DNA from: Bartonella koehlerae C-29
GTDB lineage: Bacteria > Pseudomonadota > Alphaproteobacteria > Rhizobiales > Rhizobiaceae
Assembly (NCBI RefSeq): GCF_000706625.1
Contig: NZ_KL407334.1
Location: forward strand, 1,370,316-1,434,315
Direction: 5' to 3'
Length of the DNA stretch: 64,000 nt
Shown here: piece by piece, positions 51,343 to 63,800 of the stretch
Layout: each line of letters starts with the position of its first letter
Numbering within the stretch: position 1 is the first letter of the stretch
Made by a program: the position numbers and the translations under genes
Notes under the pieces: generated by a model
The model's input: only the letters and a program-made list of their open reading frames with translations
Told to the model about the DNA's origin: nothing
Databases searched by the model: none

Positions 51343-53094
51343 TTAATTTGCCTGACGACGCAAAAACGCTGGTATGTCCAACTGATCTTCTTCACTTATA
51401 AAAGTACGCTGATCTTGCGAAACATGGGGATGCAACTCACCAGAACGACGTGGAGCATAAACAGAAGCATCTTGAGCAAGCACCTGAGAATTTTTATTAT
51501 AAACACGGACTTCCTGCTGCTGAGAAGATCTTACAGCCGGCTCTAGTTTGGCTTCTGGCTCGACCTCCTCACGATGCGTCAAACTTTGTTTCAAACGCTG
51601 CCAAAGATTGCGAGGCCCCTGGTCAGCAGATGACTTCTCACCTTGACCATAAACAACAGGAGGAAAATCCTTTAACTCAGGCATACGCATAGGTGAACGC
51701 GCTTGCATTTGTTGTACTTGCCTTTCTTTCTGCTGCACAACCCCTGCCATCTCATCAAGAACATGCGCCGTCGCCTCCATACTCACTGGTGCAACCATAG
51801 ATGGTTGCGAACTACGGCTCACTTGCATACGTGGCACATTTGATATCTGCCCATGCACAGCACTTGATCCATAAGCAGCAGCATTCGCATTTCGTGCAGC
51901 AATAGTTTCTATAGGCTGTGCAAAAATTTGACTTTTAGGACGAAACTGTTCTCCAACCGCTTTGCTCTTTTCTATTTCAAGTGCTTCGATCACTTCTACC
52001 ATCGTCTCAGAACGCAAGGGAGGTGACTGAACATGAAAAGAACTTTGCGGTATTCCGGGATCGTTCTTACGAATTGAAGTCGCGTGTTTTTGAAATTGAG
52101 AATGAGAAGGTTGAACTACATCACTAACCTCACGATCAATCCCCGTTGCAACTACAGAAACACGGATCACACCCTCTAGTGACTCATCATCAATAGCACC
52201 AAAGATAACATTGGCATCTGCATCCACTTCTTCGCGAATACGATTAGCAGCTTCATCGACTTCAAACAAAGTCATATCACGACCACCAGTAATAGAAATT
52301 AAAAGACCACGAGCGCCGCGCATAGAAGTATCATCCAACAGCGGATTAGCGATAGCTGCTTCAGCAGCAGCCAAAGCACGCCCTTCACCAGATGCCTCAC
52401 CGGTTCCCATCATCGCACGACCCATTTCGTGCATAACAGAACGAACGTCAGCAAAATCAAGGTTAATAAGGCCTTCTTTAATCATTAAATCCGTAATGGA
52501 AGCAACACCAGAGTAAAGTACTTGATCAGCCATAGCAAAAGCATCAGCAAAGGTTGTTTTCTCATCCGCAATACGAAAAAGATTCTGATTAGGTATAACG
52601 ATCAATGTATCAACAGATTTTTGTAATTCTTCAATACCAGCCTCTGCCGTTTTCATACGGCGAGCACCTTCAAACTGAAATGGCTTTGTCACAACACCAA
52701 CGGTCAAAATACCTTTTTCACGAGCAGCGCGTGCAACAACAGGTGCTGCCCCTGTTCCCGTACCTCCACCCATACCAGCAGTAATAAAAACCATATGGGA
52801 ATCTGCGAGATGGTCGATAATTTCATCAATACATTCCTCTGCAGCCGCTTGTCCAACTTCTGGTAAAGCACCAGCGCCTAAACCTTCTGTAACTGCTGCA
52901 CCAAGCTGGATGACACGTTCAGCCTTTGACATAGCCAAAGCCTGTGCATCCGTATTAGCAACAACAAAATCAACTCCCTGAAGACCAGCATTAATCATAT
53001 TATTCACGGCATTCCCGCCACCACCGCCAACACCAAAAACGGTAATACGTGGCTTTAATTCCGCGATATCTGGCCGATGCAGATTAATCGTCAT
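51343..53094 (-). CDS. ftsZ: Cell division GTPase FtsZ, long Rhizobiales form
   Basis: This tubulin homologue forms the Z ring. It is about 583 residues, far longer than the 383 of E. coli, as in FtsZ1 of Rhizobiales. The GTP-binding loop GGGTGTG is at residues 109-115, and [11 protein letters not shown] and the T7 synergy loop follow. After about residue 320 comes a long Gln/Ser/Pro-rich disordered linker, then the conserved C-terminal peptide [12 protein letters not shown], which binds FtsA. ATG 53118 is in frame, but GAGAAGG precedes the ATG at 53094, which is the better start. Confidence 0.97.
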   Translation of the reverse strand: MTINLHRPDIAELKPRITVFGVGGGGGNAVNNMINAGLQGVDFVVANTDAQALAMSKAERVIQLGAAVTEGLGAGALPEVGQAAAEECIDEIIDHLADSHMVFITAGMGGGTGTGAAPVVARAAREKGILTVGVVTKPFQFEGARRMKTAEAGIEELQKSVDTLIVIPNQNLFRIADEKTTFADAFAMADQVLYSGVASITDLMIKEGLINLDFADVRSVMHEMGRAMMGTGEASGEGRALAAAEAAIANPLLDDTSMRGARGLLISITGGRDMTLFEVDEAANRIREEVDADANVIFGAIDDESLEGVIRVSVVATGIDREVSDVVQPSHSQFQKHATSIRKNDPGIPQSSFHVQSPPLRSETMVEVIEALEIEKSKAVGEQFRPKSQIFAQPIETIAARNANAAAYGSSAVHGQISNVPRMQVSRSSQPSMVAPVSMEATAHVLDEMAGVVQQKERQVQQMQARSPMRMPELKDFPPVVYGQGEKSSADQGPRNLWQRLKQSLTHREEVEPEAKLEPAVRSSQQQEVRVYNKNSQVLAQDASVYAPRRSGELHPHVSQDQRTFISEEDQLDIPAFLRRQAN

Positions 53095-53163
53095 TTCCTT
53101 TTCCTTCTCATAAGACATCGCAAGCCAAAGCGATGAAATTTAACTTTACCTCTATAGACTTAC

Positions 53164-54465
53164 TTAAAAACTCTCACGCAACCACTGACCAACACGCTGA
53201 AAATACCTACGCGTGCCACTCGATAAATGATTCACTGCAGTCTGCATTGTTTTTTCTTCAAACCCCACCAATTGCGGATAAATTAACAATCCAACAGCAG
53301 ATGTAAACGCCGCCCCTTTTGCAAGAGAAGGAAGCCTCGAAATACCTAAAGGCCGCCCTATACGAACATTTCTTCCCAATATAGTACGTGCCATTTCTGG
53401 CAATCCTGTTAACTGGCTTGCTCCCCCAGTCAAAATAACACGCTTACCAATGATATGACCAAAACCAGAACTATTTAAACAATCACGCACCATCTCTAAA
53501 ATTTCTTCAACACGTGCACGAATGATACGCCCTAGAACAGCACGTGGATACTGGATTTCACGATGCTCGTTGCCAATCTCTGTCACATTAATCATATGCC
53601 GTTCATCAGCACTTGTAAAAAGCGCAGAACCATATACAACCTTTAAACGTTCTGCCTCTGGAAGGGACATAGAGAATCCACGCGCAATATCAAGAGTCAC
53701 ATGATGTCCCCCAATGGCAAGTGCATCAGCATGAACAAATTTTCCCTCAGAAAACACTGAAAATGTTGTTGTTCCACCGCCAAAATCAATACATGCCGCT
53801 CCTAAATGTGCCTCATCATTCATCAAAACAGCAAGACCACTGGCAAAGGGAGTTGCAACCATTGCTTCAACACTCAAATGCGCACGATTAATGCAAGTTT
53901 CTAAATTACGCAAAGACGCTGTTTCTACCGTTACCACATGCACATCCACGCCAAATAAATCCCCGATCATTCCAATAGGATCAGAAATTCCTTTATCTCC
54001 ATCCAAAACATAAGAAACCGGAACTGAATGTACGACATGGCGCTCAGCATCAAAAGCTTTGCGTGAAACATCTGCAAATGCCACACGTACATCACGCTTA
54101 GTGACTTCACGACCATTCAAACGTACCATACCATTGATAAGAGCACTTTGTAATCGGCTTGAAGAAAAGTTCACAATCACCGAATCCACCACCAAACCAG
54201 CCATTTTTTCTGCCGCATCCACAGCTAAACGTATTGATTGCTCTGCTGCAAATATATCCATCACAACACCGGATTTAATACCGCGTGAACGCTGCACTCC
54301 AAATCCTAAAATTTCCATAGAATGTGTACGGCCATGTAAATAATGTGCATGCTTCAAAGGACGCAAACAAGCAATAAGACACACAATTTTACTTGATCCG
54401 ACATCAAGAACCGTCAAAAAACGTGTTTTGCGCCCCCCGCCATGATGTGACTTGAGCAACATCAT
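53164..54465 (-). CDS. ftsA: Cell division protein FtsA
   Basis: This is a 433-residue actin-fold ATPase that ties FtsZ to the membrane. It carries LTVLDVGSSKIVCLIA near residue 20, the FtsA 1C subdomain (AFADVSRKAFDAERHVVHSV), the phosphate-2 loop AACIDFGGGTTTFSVF near 225, and GKRVILTGGASQLTG near 345. The C-terminal GQWLRESF is the amphipathic membrane-binding helix. Its ATG overlaps the ftsQ stop by 4 bases. Confidence 0.96.
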   Translation of the reverse strand: MMLLKSHHGGGRKTRFLTVLDVGSSKIVCLIACLRPLKHAHYLHGRTHSMEILGFGVQRSRGIKSGVVMDIFAAEQSIRLAVDAAEKMAGLVVDSVIVNFSSSRLQSALINGMVRLNGREVTKRDVRVAFADVSRKAFDAERHVVHSVPVSYVLDGDKGISDPIGMIGDLFGVDVHVVTVETASLRNLETCINRAHLSVEAMVATPFASGLAVLMNDEAHLGAACIDFGGGTTTFSVFSEGKFVHADALAIGGHHVTLDIARGFSMSLPEAERLKVVYGSALFTSADERHMINVTEIGNEHREIQYPRAVLGRIIRARVEEILEMVRDCLNSSGFGHIIGKRVILTGGASQLTGLPEMARTILGRNVRIGRPLGISRLPSLAKGAAFTSAVGLLIYPQLVGFEEKTMQTAVNHLSSGTRRYFQRVGQWLRESF

Positions 54466-55373
54466 AGTTTTCCTGCCTTTCGCGTCTTTAAAACGCGTTC
54501 TTCTTCTGCCACAAAAGCACGATGACGTTCTAACGTCTCATCGGATAAGGCAACTGTAATACGATCAGAAAGACGTAAATCAACACGTAAAACATCACGA
54601 GAGAAAAAATTTTGCATCGTACCTGATTCAATAAGAGAATTAAGCCTTTCAAAGGCACCATTTTCAGGCAACATAACGCGTACCCCATTATCCAAGATAA
54701 GATCCCAACGCCGATCACCTACACGAACATAAGCACGAACATGATCGTACACTTTCGGATATGCCGAAAGCTCTTGAAGAAAGCCTTTGGCAGCATTTTG
54801 TGCACCTTGACCAACTATAAAGGGCAAATTCTGAACTATCCCTGTTTGAAAGGGCACAATAACGTGACCTGTACTATCAACAATATCCACCACGCCATCA
54901 TGCTGCCAAATTGCATATGGCTTGCGCTCCACAACTGAAATACGCACGCGATTGGGATAAATCTTCTGAACATTAGCCGATTGAATCCAAACCTGCTTTT
55001 CTAAAAGAGAACGCGCCCTATCAACATCAAAAGTGAATATGGATGGAGCAACATCAAGCCCTAAAATCTTCAAAACCTGCTGTTTGACCACACGTTTATT
55101 GCCACTAATACTGACATCGGTAACCACAAAACCAATATCCGATAGTGCAGTCTTCACAATCATCTCCATACGACCACTCAATGAAAGGCCATAAAGCAAC
55201 GTAAGAGAGAAAAAAAACAAAACCGCAAAAGAACCTAAATGGCGAGGCACATGCACACTGGTGAAGACAAGCCCAAATATGAACCAGAGAAAGCGACGAT
55301 AAAGACGTGGCAAAACTGGCACTGAAAATACCACCATCGGAACATTTGTTTTATTAACATTCAACGCATACAC
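54462..55373 (-). CDS. ftsQ: Cell division protein FtsQ
   Basis: This is a divisome protein of about 303 residues, with one membrane helix near residue 50-75 and a periplasmic POTRA domain ([40 protein letters not shown]), then the FtsQ beta domain. I chose the GTG at 55373, which has GGAGG seven bases upstream inside the end of ddl. The ATG at 55394 would add seven residues and lacks a ribosome binding site. It overlaps the end of ddl and the start of ftsA, so translation of the three genes is coupled. Confidence 0.93.
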   Translation of the reverse strand: MYALNVNKTNVPMVVFSVPVLPRLYRRFLWFIFGLVFTSVHVPRHLGSFAVLFFFSLTLLYGLSLSGRMEMIVKTALSDIGFVVTDVSISGNKRVVKQQVLKILGLDVAPSIFTFDVDRARSLLEKQVWIQSANVQKIYPNRVRISVVERKPYAIWQHDGVVDIVDSTGHVIVPFQTGIVQNLPFIVGQGAQNAAKGFLQELSAYPKVYDHVRAYVRVGDRRWDLILDNGVRVMLPENGAFERLNSLIESGTMQNFFSRDVLRVDLRLSDRITVALSDETLERHRAFVAEEERVLKTRKAGKL

Positions 55374-56281
55374 GACGCGTCCTCCACCATCCACTGAACA
55401 ATATCGCCGTAAGTACGACCACTCGCTTTTGCAATATCAGGGAAAAGAGATGTTGGTGTCATACCGGGTTGTGTATTAATTTCAAGCCAAACCACCTCTC
55501 CCGTTTCCTCATCAAAACGAAAATCAGAACGGCTAATACCTCGACAACCTATCGCCTGATGTGCTGCTAAAGACATTCTTTGCACATTTTGGTAAATATT
55601 TGATGAAAGTTGTGCAGGACAAATATGAAAAGAACCACCAGAGTTATATTTTGAGTTATAATCGTAGAATTGAAAGTGCTTTTCAGGAAGAATTTCACAA
55701 ACACCCAGTACTTCATTTCCCATAACAGCACAAGTAAGCTCACGCCCAGGAATATATTTTTCAACAATCACTGCATCTGCATAAACCCATTCAGATCCCA
55801 AAATATTCAACGGTGGCACAGACTCACTTTCTTTTACAATAACTACACCAAAACTTGACCCTTCACAGACAGGCTTAATCACGTAAGGAGGCTCCATAGG
55901 ATGCTCTTTCCCAACAGCAAAACGACTCATGACACAAGAAGGGGCAACAGAAACCCCAACGCTCGAAACAACAATTTTTGCACGCCCCTTATCCATTGCC
56001 AATGCTGATGCCATCACGCCAGAATGCGTATAAGGAATTTTTAAATATTCAAGAATACCCTGAATACGACCATCTTCACCAAATGGACCATGTAACGCAT
56101 TAAAAGCAATATCAGGCTGCAACTGTTCAAGAACAGAAGCGATATGACCATCAACATCCACACGGCTCACACGATACCCCTGCGCTTCAAGAACATCAGC
56201 ACAAGCAGTACCTGAAGACAAACTTACAGACCGTTCAGAAGAGAATCCCCCCATCAGCACAGCTATATGCTCATCTTTCAT
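55361..56281 (-). CDS. ddl: D-alanine--D-alanine ligase
   Basis: This 306-residue ATP-grasp enzyme makes D-Ala-D-Ala for the peptidoglycan stem. [17 protein letters not shown] near residue 10, the ATP-binding [40 protein letters not shown] and [15 protein letters not shown] are all present. It overlaps ftsQ at its 3' end. The 240-base gap before it (56282-56521) is the only sizeable gap inside the mur-fts cluster and may carry an internal promoter. Confidence 0.96.
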   Translation of the reverse strand: MKDEHIAVLMGGFSSERSVSLSSGTACADVLEAQGYRVSRVDVDGHIASVLEQLQPDIAFNALHGPFGEDGRIQGILEYLKIPYTHSGVMASALAMDKGRAKIVVSSVGVSVAPSCVMSRFAVGKEHPMEPPYVIKPVCEGSSFGVVIVKESESVPPLNILGSEWVYADAVIVEKYIPGRELTCAVMGNEVLGVCEILPEKHFQFYDYNSKYNSGGSFHICPAQLSSNIYQNVQRMSLAAHQAIGCRGISRSDFRFDEETGEVVWLEINTQPGMTPTSLFPDIAKASGRTYGDIVQWMVEDASCMR

Positions 56282-56521
56282 AACAACTTATCATCCTTTG
56301 CATACTATATATAGACAACACAGAAATCACTCATACCACATACAGGAAAGACCAAGATTTATCCTTGCGAATCAATAATCTAGCATTTTGCATAATGAAT
56401 CAGACTGAGACGCATGACGCAAGAGTTTCTTTGTTAATTTATTGATTCTTAATAGATTTTTTTTATTATCTCTTTGAAATGACTCAATTTTTTATGATAT
56501 TTTTTTATAACACTGAACAAA

Positions 56522-57499
56522 TCAATGAAACGGATCAAAAGAAGAGACGATACGACCTTGCTCAAATTGACCGATACGTTGTATCTCCCACTGTAAGAGA
56601 TGGGCAGAATGAGCAAAAACACGGGCACGCACTGTTTCTCCTAATACTTCAAGATCATAGCCTGTTGCTTGCCCTGTATTAATCATAAAATTACAGTGCA
56701 TTTCACTCATTTGAGCGCCACCAATCTGCAAACCACGACATCCTGCTTCATCAATAACACGCCACGCAGAGATATCTTTAGGATTTCGGAAAGTTGATCC
56801 TCCTGTCTTTTCACGTACCGGTTGTACTCTTTCCCTATGAAAAGTAACTTCATCCATAGCAGCACGAATATTGTCTTTATTTCCTGGCTTTCCCTCTAAT
56901 AAAGCAGCCGTAAAAATGAAATCTTCAGGAACAGCACAATGACGATAAGAATAATGCATATCTGCCAAACTTAAGGTATGACGCTGTCCTTTACGATCAA
57001 GTGCATAGACATCAACAACACGTGCAGCTGTCTCAACACCATTAGCGCCTGCATTCATTTTTAATGCTCCTCCAAGACCTCCAGGAATACCATGATAAAA
57101 ATGAAAACCTGCAATTCCTGCCTCTAAAGCTGCCACTGCTAAATGTTTATCTGCTGTAGCAGCACCAACCAAAAAGCCCGTTGGAGTAACCTGTTGCACT
57201 TGCCCAAATCCTTTGGCCGAAAGACGAATAACAACTCCAGGAATCCCCCCATCACGCACCAAAAGATTAGAACCAATCCCTACAATTGTTACAGGAATAG
57301 TTTCAGGCAAATTTTGCAGAAAAAAAGCTAAATCTGCCTCATCAGTAGGCTGATAAAAAAGTTCAGCCAGTCCACCAGTGCGAAACCACGTTACCTTCCG
57401 CATATCCATATTAGGCGTAAGCTTTCCCTTTATGCAACCCAACGCAGGTTGCAATTGCTTCAACAGCGCTTCACCATCAATCAGCTGAAAATTCATCAT
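56522..57499 (-). CDS. murB: UDP-N-acetylenolpyruvoylglucosamine reductase
   Basis: This FAD enzyme finishes UDP-MurNAc synthesis. The protein is about 325 residues. [11 protein letters not shown] and [18 protein letters not shown] bind [22 protein letters not shown] follows, and the catalytic serine lies in [10 protein letters not shown]. The frame is open further upstream into murC, but the ATG pair at 57499/57496 gives the normal length. It overlaps the murC stop by about 20 bases. Confidence 0.95.
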   Translation of the reverse strand: MMNFQLIDGEALLKQLQPALGCIKGKLTPNMDMRKVTWFRTGGLAELFYQPTDEADLAFFLQNLPETIPVTIVGIGSNLLVRDGGIPGVVIRLSAKGFGQVQQVTPTGFLVGAATADKHLAVAALEAGIAGFHFYHGIPGGLGGALKMNAGANGVETAARVVDVYALDRKGQRHTLSLADMHYSYRHCAVPEDFIFTAALLEGKPGNKDNIRAAMDEVTFHRERVQPVREKTGGSTFRNPKDISAWRVIDEAGCRGLQIGGAQMSEMHCNFMINTGQATGYDLEVLGETVRARVFAHSAHLLQWEIQRIGQFEQGRIVSSFDPFH

Positions 57500-58904
57500 T
57501 GTTATCAAATACCGCCAACTGGTTAGGCAAAGCACAAGCCCATTGTGTGATATTGCCAGCACCAAGAAAAACAACATAATCACCAGACTTAGCAAATGTA
57601 GAGACAATTGAAACAACATCTTCCAAACAATGAATCAAGCGCACATCACGATGACCAGCCATTTGAATATGTTCTACCAATTCCCTAGCACCAAAACCAG
57701 CAATTGGCTCTTCACCAGCTGCATAAACCGGCGCAATTAACACTATATCTGCATCATTAAAACAAGCTACAAAATCATCAAATAAATGATACAAACGTGA
57801 ATAACGATGAGGTTGCGCAATAGCTATCACGCGCCCTTTTGCACTCTCACGTGCAGCACATAAAACAGCCTTTATTTCGACAGGATGATGTCCATAATCA
57901 TCGAATATTTCAATGCCATGCCAACTTCCCGTTTGCGTAAAACGCCGTTTTACTCCCCTAAATTCTGCTAAGCCCTTTTTGATAGATTCATTTGAAATGC
58001 CAAGTTCATAAGCAATGGCAATCGCCGCAGTTGCATTAGAAACATTGTGTCGTCCAGACATCGGCAAAACCAAATTTTTCAATTCAATCTCTCTACCCGT
58101 TTTTCGAGAGCGCATGAAGACATCAAAATACGTTTTTTGACCATCCATAGAAAGATTAAGAAAACGAACATCCGCTTGTGGATTTGCACCATACGTAATT
58201 ACCCAACGATCATCAATACGACTAGCTAATGACTGAACCTCTGGATGATCAAGACACAAAACAGCAAAACCATAAAAAGGAACATTCTCTACAAATTGCC
58301 GAAAAGCCTCACGTACAGCAGAAAAACTCCCATAATGGTCTAAATGCTCACGATCAATATTTGTCACAATAGCGATATCAGCAGGTAATTTTAAAAAAGT
58401 ACCATCACTTTCATCAGCCTCAACCACCATCCAATCGCCCTCCCCCATACGAGCATTCGTACCATAAGCATTGATAATACCACCATTAATCACCATCGGA
58501 TCAAAACTCCCGGCATCAAGAAGTGCTGCAATCATTGATGTAGTCGTTGTTTTCCCATGCGTACCCCCCACAGCAATTGCCCGACGAAAACGCATAAGTT
58601 CTGCCAACATTTCGGCACGTTTTACAAGTGGTAAATGCTTCTCTCTCGCAGCAATATATTCAGGATTTGTTTTTTTAATAGCAGTAGAAAGAACAACAAA
58701 TTCTGCATCTCCTAAATTTTCAGCATGATGCCCTATATGAATGTTAATTCCTTTATCCTGTAAACGTTTAACATTAGCGTTATTAATTTGATCAGATCCT
58801 TGAACTTTATAGCCAAGATTATGAAAAACTTCAGCAATTCCACTCATGCCAATTCCACCGATTCCGACAAAATGGATAAGGCCTATATTAAGCGGCATTT
58901 TCAT
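57477..58904 (-). CDS. murC: UDP-N-acetylmuramate--L-alanine ligase
   Basis: This 475-residue ligase adds L-Ala to UDP-MurNAc, the first stem-peptide residue. [15 protein letters not shown] near the start is the UDP-binding loop, [10 protein letters not shown] (113-122) the ATP P-loop, and [12 protein letters not shown] and [13 protein letters not shown] follow. The start is ATG 58904, with AGGAG seven bases upstream inside the end of murG; an in-frame TTG just before it is not needed. It overlaps murG and murB. Confidence 0.97.
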   Translation of the reverse strand: MKMPLNIGLIHFVGIGGIGMSGIAEVFHNLGYKVQGSDQINNANVKRLQDKGINIHIGHHAENLGDAEFVVLSTAIKKTNPEYIAAREKHLPLVKRAEMLAELMRFRRAIAVGGTHGKTTTTSMIAALLDAGSFDPMVINGGIINAYGTNARMGEGDWMVVEADESDGTFLKLPADIAIVTNIDREHLDHYGSFSAVREAFRQFVENVPFYGFAVLCLDHPEVQSLASRIDDRWVITYGANPQADVRFLNLSMDGQKTYFDVFMRSRKTGREIELKNLVLPMSGRHNVSNATAAIAIAYELGISNESIKKGLAEFRGVKRRFTQTGSWHGIEIFDDYGHHPVEIKAVLCAARESAKGRVIAIAQPHRYSRLYHLFDDFVACFNDADIVLIAPVYAAGEEPIAGFGARELVEHIQMAGHRDVRLIHCLEDVVSIVSTFAKSGDYVVFLGAGNITQWACALPNQLAVFDNNDEFSAD

Positions 58905-60024
58905 CAAAAAACTCCTCCTTTACATCTGACAGCGACCGCCCCATAATCAACGCCTCAGCCATATCAGCAAGACGACGGGTTGCATAAGGTTGCCCCACTT
59001 TTTTTGCAGCAAGCGCTTGTTTTTCCAATAAGTGCGGTGCACAACAGGCTTCTGTTAAGAGGAAAGCAAGTCTTTGTACGTCCAAATCTTTTTCTGATAC
59101 AATTTGAGCACCTCCCGCACGAGCAAGCAGTGCCGCATTCGCTACCTGATCATGATCTAAAGCATGAGGGTAGGGAATAAGCAAAGCAGGCCGACCAATC
59201 ACGGCTATTTCACAAACAGATGAAGCACCAGCACGTGACAAAATAAAATGAGACCATGCCATACGTTCAGCCATATCATCAAAAAAAGGAGCAACTTCTG
59301 CTTGCACATCCATCTGGCAATAGATTTTTATCAATTCCTCCGCATCACCAAAAACCTGCTGAACAATCCGCAAACGCTGACGTATCTTCTCATCAAGCAA
59401 AGAAATTGCTTTAGGGACAATTCGTGAAAAAAAAGAGGCTCCCTGACTCCCACCAAAAATCAAGAAATGAAACGGCTTCTCACCCTCTGAAGGATAATAA
59501 GAAATTTCTGCCGCATTGAGAACAGCCTCACGCACAGGATTGCCAGTCAAAAGTGTTTTATGAGCGTAACGATTATTTTGCGACAAAAACCCCCCTGCTA
59601 TTGCATACACAAAAGATGCCAACGCCCGATTGGCACGCCCCATAACAGCATTTTGTTCATGAATAAATGTTACACGCCTCATAAAGGTAGCAGCAACAAG
59701 AGGAGGAAAGGTAGGATATCCTCCAAAACCACCAACAAGAACAGGACGTAGTTTATAAAAAAGTGCTAAAGATTGTCCCATTCCTTTTAACAATATCCAA
59801 AATGTTTTTATAAGAGCAAGAGGGTGACGTCGTGTAAATGTTGCCGATGAAATGATATGTACATGCTCTTCATCAAAGCAGCGTACAAAACGCTGTGCTC
59901 TTTCATCCGTTACCAAATGAACATCATATCCACGCCGCCTTAATTCAACAGCAACAGCTTCTGCAGGAAAAAGATGCCCACCTGTACCACCAGCTGCCAA
60001 AACAATAACTTTTCTATCAGTCAT
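58888..60024 (-). CDS. murG: MurG N-acetylglucosaminyltransferase
   Basis: MurG transfers GlcNAc to lipid I to give lipid II at the inner face of the membrane. It is a 378-residue GT28 enzyme: [12 protein letters not shown] (N-terminal lipid I loop), [25 protein letters not shown] (second glycine loop) and [20 protein letters not shown] (UDP-GlcNAc site). Its start overlaps ftsW by 8 bases and its end overlaps murC. Confidence 0.97.
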   Translation of the reverse strand: MTDRKVIVLAAGGTGGHLFPAEAVAVELRRRGYDVHLVTDERAQRFVRCFDEEHVHIISSATFTRRHPLALIKTFWILLKGMGQSLALFYKLRPVLVGGFGGYPTFPPLVAATFMRRVTFIHEQNAVMGRANRALASFVYAIAGGFLSQNNRYAHKTLLTGNPVREAVLNAAEISYYPSEGEKPFHFLIFGGSQGASFFSRIVPKAISLLDEKIRQRLRIVQQVFGDAEELIKIYCQMDVQAEVAPFFDDMAERMAWSHFILSRAGASSVCEIAVIGRPALLIPYPHALDHDQVANAALLARAGGAQIVSEKDLDVQRLAFLLTEACCAPHLLEKQALAAKKVGQPYATRRLADMAEALIMGRSLSDVKEEFFDENAA

Positions 60025-61180
60025 AAGGGGTATCCAAAACAGAAGGAGAGGAAAAAGCTGAAAGGCGTGCTTCCGGCCAGCGACGTGTTAAATTAAGCAA
60101 AATGCCCATTGAAAGTGCAATCGCCACCATAGAAGAACCGCCATAAGAAATAAACGGCAATGTCATACCTTTTGGAGGGATTAAATGAAGATTAACTGCC
60201 ATATTAATCGCTGATTGAAAACCAATCATCATCGCTATGCCAGTAATACCAAGACGTATAAAGGAATCACGTGTATTCAATGCTATATAAAATGAGCGCA
60301 TAACAATAAAGCAAAAAAGCATCATAATGAAAAAGCAGAGGATAATACCATATTCTTCAGCAGCAACGGAAAACACAAAATCTGTATGGCTATCAGGAAT
60401 GATACGTTTTACCGTTCCCTCTCCCGGTCCTTGTCCAAACCAACCACCATTCAAAATAGCTTCACGTCCTACATCAACTTGAAAGGTATCGCCTTCACCT
60501 GTCAAAAAACCATTGATACGTTCGCGTACATGGTGCAAAAAAAGATACGCTAAAACAATTCCTATAAATCCTAAAATGAGAAATAAGACAATAATGCTCA
60601 GAGATACACCAGCAACAAAAAACAAACCGCCCCATGTTGCACTTATTAAAAACGTTTGACCAATATCAGGCTGTAGAACAAGAAGCACACAACAAAAAGT
60701 ATAAAGGACAGTAGCGAGCATATAACCGGAAATCCTCCTGCTCCTTATTTGTTCTGAAAAAAGCCAAGCGGACATAACTACAAAAGCTGGTTTCATAAAC
60801 TCTGACGCTTGTACAGAAAAACCAAAGAGAGGAATCCAACGCCGTGCTCCCTTTATTTCTGGACCAAAGAATAAGGTTGCAATCATAAGAACAACCGTTA
60901 TAATTAACACAAGAGCGCATAAACGGCGAATATTACGCAACGAGAAAAAAGAAACCGTAACCATCGTAAAAAATGCTGGAATACTAAAAATAATATGCCA
61001 GCGAACAAAATAAAAACTATCTGCAATTCCGATTTTTTTTGCAATAGTGGGACTTGCTGCAAAAGACAGCATAATACCAATCCCCATTAAAATCAAACAC
61101 GCGGCAAAGATAGAGCGATCAATTGTCCACCACCAATTCGCAATTGGATCTCTATCTGCACGCGTAACCATTATATTCAT
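60017..61180 (-). CDS. ftsW: FtsW, SEDS-family peptidoglycan polymerase
   Basis: This is a 387-residue membrane protein with about ten helices that polymerises lipid II at the septum with FtsI. Signatures are IKGARRWIPLFGFSVQASEF near residue 115, GGWFGQGPGEGTVKR, PDSHTDFVFSVAAEEYG and the C-terminal PPKGMTLPFISYGGSSMVA. AAGGATAA precedes the ATG. It sits between murD and murG in the normal dcw order. Confidence 0.96.
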   Translation of the reverse strand: MNIMVTRADRDPIANWWWTIDRSIFAACLILMGIGIMLSFAASPTIAKKIGIADSFYFVRWHIIFSIPAFFTMVTVSFFSLRNIRRLCALVLIITVVLMIATLFFGPEIKGARRWIPLFGFSVQASEFMKPAFVVMSAWLFSEQIRSRRISGYMLATVLYTFCCVLLVLQPDIGQTFLISATWGGLFFVAGVSLSIIVLFLILGFIGIVLAYLFLHHVRERINGFLTGEGDTFQVDVGREAILNGGWFGQGPGEGTVKRIIPDSHTDFVFSVAAEEYGIILCFFIMMLFCFIVMRSFYIALNTRDSFIRLGITGIAMMIGFQSAINMAVNLHLIPPKGMTLPFISYGGSSMVAIALSMGILLNLTRRWPEARLSAFSSPSVLDTPYD

Positions 61181-61302
61181 TTTATCCTTGTCATAATTCT
61201 ACTCAAAGTGACATAGCTCCCCACTTTTTTAGCAAACACTTCAAAAACGGAATTACACGAGAAAAGATTCCGGAAGATTAACGCAAAAACATTTTTTATA
61301 AT

Positions 61303-62703
61303 TTATGTTTCTTTTAACTGCATAACAAAAGAAATAAATGCTTCCCCACGCACTTCATAATTTTTAAATTGATCATAACTTGCACAAGCAGGTGAAAAGA
61401 GGATCACAGCTTCTTTCGCTTTACAACGCACCGCATCAGCTGCCGCCTCATGTACCGCATTTTCCAAAGTTAAACTCATCGAAAAAGGAAAAGAAGATCC
61501 AATAACACCAGCAAATTCTTTTGCCGCAGTCCCAATCAAATAAGCTTTGCGAATTTTATGAAAAAATCCTCTAAGAGAAACAATTCCTGCTTCTTTTGCC
61601 TGTCCTCCAACAATCCAAAAAATATTATTAAAAGCAGCAAGTGCAGGAGCTGATGCCTCTGCATTGGTAGCCTTGCTATCATTGATAAACAAAACTGACC
61701 CCATTTTACGCACCTGCTGCATACGATGAGCTAACCCTTGATAACTTGCTAAATGCTTGTTCATACGTGGATCAGTTATTTTTAAAGCTTGCAATGTTGC
61801 TAATGCCATCAGAGTATTTTGCGCATTATGACTCCCACGCAATGCAGCCATAGACGCGAGATCTGCAAGCATACGACGCCGCCCTTGGCAAACAGAAAAG
61901 AGCTGTGTTCCATCAGCGTAAAAACCATTTTTAACAAAATGTTCCTTGGAGACTGCTTTAACATTACAACCTTCATGAAGCAATTGTTGATACAAAACCT
62001 GACAAGCGGCATCATCAACTGAAATAAAAACATGAGAAGCCCCCGTCACTAAATTCTTTTTAGCTTTCACATAATGAGCAAAGCTCCCATGGCGATCAAT
62101 ATGATCAGGCGTTAGATTCAATAAAAGACCAACAGTTGGCTGAAGAGAAGGGGTGAGATCAATTTGAAACGATGAACATTCAATTACATAAATACGTTTT
62201 TTAACAAATGGCTTAAGCGTTAATATTGCAGTTCCAATATTTCCCCCCATCTGCACATCATAGCCCATTTTTTCCAATAAGTGAGCAAGCAAAGCTGTCG
62301 TTGTTGATTTCCCATTCGTGCCCGTAATAGCTATAAACGGAACATCCTCATCACAAAAACTATAATGTTGTAAAAAATGGTTACGCGCACGCACAAATAA
62401 TTCAACATCACCGATAATTTCTATATTTGCTTGACGTGCTTTATCAACAGCCCAATGCGGCTGAGGATAAGTTAAAGGAACTCCCGGTGCAAGAATCAAC
62501 GCAACAAATTCTGACCAATTTTCATATTGAAGATTTCTCGTTGGAATATTTTCTCTCTGAGCTGCTTGCACACCTGAAGAATTATCATCCCAAGCGATCA
62601 CTTCTGCACCACCACTCATCAACGCTTGTGCAGCAGCTAATCCGGATTTTCCTAATCCAAACAGAGCAACTTTCTCCCCCTTATAACACGCAACAGAAAT
62701 CAA
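61303..62703 (-). CDS. murD: UDP-N-acetylmuramoyl-L-alanine--D-glutamate ligase
   Basis: This is a Mur ligase of about 466 residues that adds D-Glu. [18 protein letters not shown] is the UDP-binding start, [19 protein letters not shown] the P-loop, and [20 protein letters not shown] and [17 protein letters not shown] follow. The start is not obvious: the frame has no ATG at a suitable place. The TTG at 62703 with GGTGA just upstream gives the family's normal N-terminus, 5 bases past the mraY stop. A TTG at 62736 would overlap mraY. Confidence 0.92.
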   Translation of the reverse strand: MISVACYKGEKVALFGLGKSGLAAAQALMSGGAEVIAWDDNSSGVQAAQRENIPTRNLQYENWSEFVALILAPGVPLTYPQPHWAVDKARQANIEIIGDVELFVRARNHFLQHYSFCDEDVPFIAITGTNGKSTTTALLAHLLEKMGYDVQMGGNIGTAILTLKPFVKKRIYVIECSSFQIDLTPSLQPTVGLLLNLTPDHIDRHGSFAHYVKAKKNLVTGASHVFISVDDAACQVLYQQLLHEGCNVKAVSKEHFVKNGFYADGTQLFSVCQGRRRMLADLASMAALRGSHNAQNTLMALATLQALKITDPRMNKHLASYQGLAHRMQQVRKMGSVLFINDSKATNAEASAPALAAFNNIFWIVGGQAKEAGIVSLRGFFHKIRKAYLIGTAAKEFAGVIGSSFPFSMSLTLENAVHEAAADAVRCKAKEAVILFSPACASYDQFKNYEVRGEAFISFVMQLKET

Positions 62704-62707
62704 AATT

Positions 62708-63778
62708 TCACCGTAATTTAAGTGTTGAAAGACCAATCAAAGCAAGAACAATCGAAATAATCCAAAAGCGTATCACGACTTGACTTTCCGTCCAGCCTTT
62801 TTTCTCAAAATGATGGTGTATCGGTGCCATAAGAAACACACGCTTTTTTGTTAATTTGAAATAACCAACCTGAATAACAACTGAGAATCCTTCCAGAGCA
62901 AAAAGCCCTCCAATAAGAGCCAAAACAACTTCATGCTTGGTTGCTACAGCAATACTGCCCAACAGTCCTCCAAGCGCCAATGAACCAGTATCCCCCATAA
63001 AAATAGCTGCAGGCGGCGCATTAAACCACAAAAAGCCAAGCCCTGCCCCAACAACAGCTCCCAATAAAACAGCCAATTCACCTGTCCCCGATACATAATG
63101 AATTTGAAGATAATCAGCAAAATTGATATTACCAGAAAGGTAAGCAATTAGAGCAAAAGACAAAGCAGCAACCATCACAGGAACAATAGCCAACCCATCA
63201 AGACCATCTGTCAAATTAACCGCATTCCCAGTAGCTACAATAACAAAAGCAGAGAAAGGAACGAAAAACCAGCTCAAATTGATAAGGTAATCTTTCACAA
63301 AGGGCAAAGCCAATCCAGGCGAACCAACTTGTAAAAAAACAAAAGCAGCAATTGCTGCAACCAAAAACTCTAAACTTAGCCGTGCTTTACCGGAAAATCC
63401 TTTCTCCGTTTGTTTGGTAACCTTAAGATAATCATCGTAAAAACCAATTATTCCAAAAGAAAGCATAACGAATAAGGATACCCAAAAATAAATATTTGAT
63501 AAATTACACCACAAAGACGCTGAGACTACAATGCCGGTTAAAATCATCAAACCGCCCATAGTAGGCGTTCCAGCCTTTTTAAAATGTGTTTGAGGACCAT
63601 CAGCGCGAATTGGCTGCCCTTTTCCCTGTCGTAATTTAAGAGAGGTAATAATGCTAGGACCAAACAAAAATACAATGAGCCCCGATGTGAGCATAGCTGC
63701 TATAGTGCGAAACGTAATGTAACGAAACACACTTACGCCTGGGAGCCAATCACTAAGCGAAGAAAAAAACAGCATCAT
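62708..63778 (-). CDS. mraY: Phospho-N-acetylmuramoyl-pentapeptide transferase
   Basis: MraY makes lipid I by transferring phospho-MurNAc-pentapeptide to undecaprenyl phosphate. The protein is about 356 residues and ten helices. [11 protein letters not shown] opens it, [27 protein letters not shown] and [14 protein letters not shown] carry the catalytic aspartates, and [15 protein letters not shown] is the histidine loop. An upstream in-frame ATG at 63829 overlaps murF; the ATG pair at 63778/63775 gives the normal length. Confidence 0.95.
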   Translation of the reverse strand: MMLFFSSLSDWLPGVSVFRYITFRTIAAMLTSGLIVFLFGPSIITSLKLRQGKGQPIRADGPQTHFKKAGTPTMGGLMILTGIVVSASLWCNLSNIYFWVSLFVMLSFGIIGFYDDYLKVTKQTEKGFSGKARLSLEFLVAAIAAFVFLQVGSPGLALPFVKDYLINLSWFFVPFSAFVIVATGNAVNLTDGLDGLAIVPVMVAALSFALIAYLSGNINFADYLQIHYVSGTGELAVLLGAVVGAGLGFLWFNAPPAAIFMGDTGSLALGGLLGSIAVATKHEVVLALIGGLFALEGFSVVIQVGYFKLTKKRVFLMAPIHHHFEKKGWTESQVVIRFWIISIVLALIGLSTLKLR

Positions 63779-63800
63779 GATATAAAAAAACCTATTGAAA

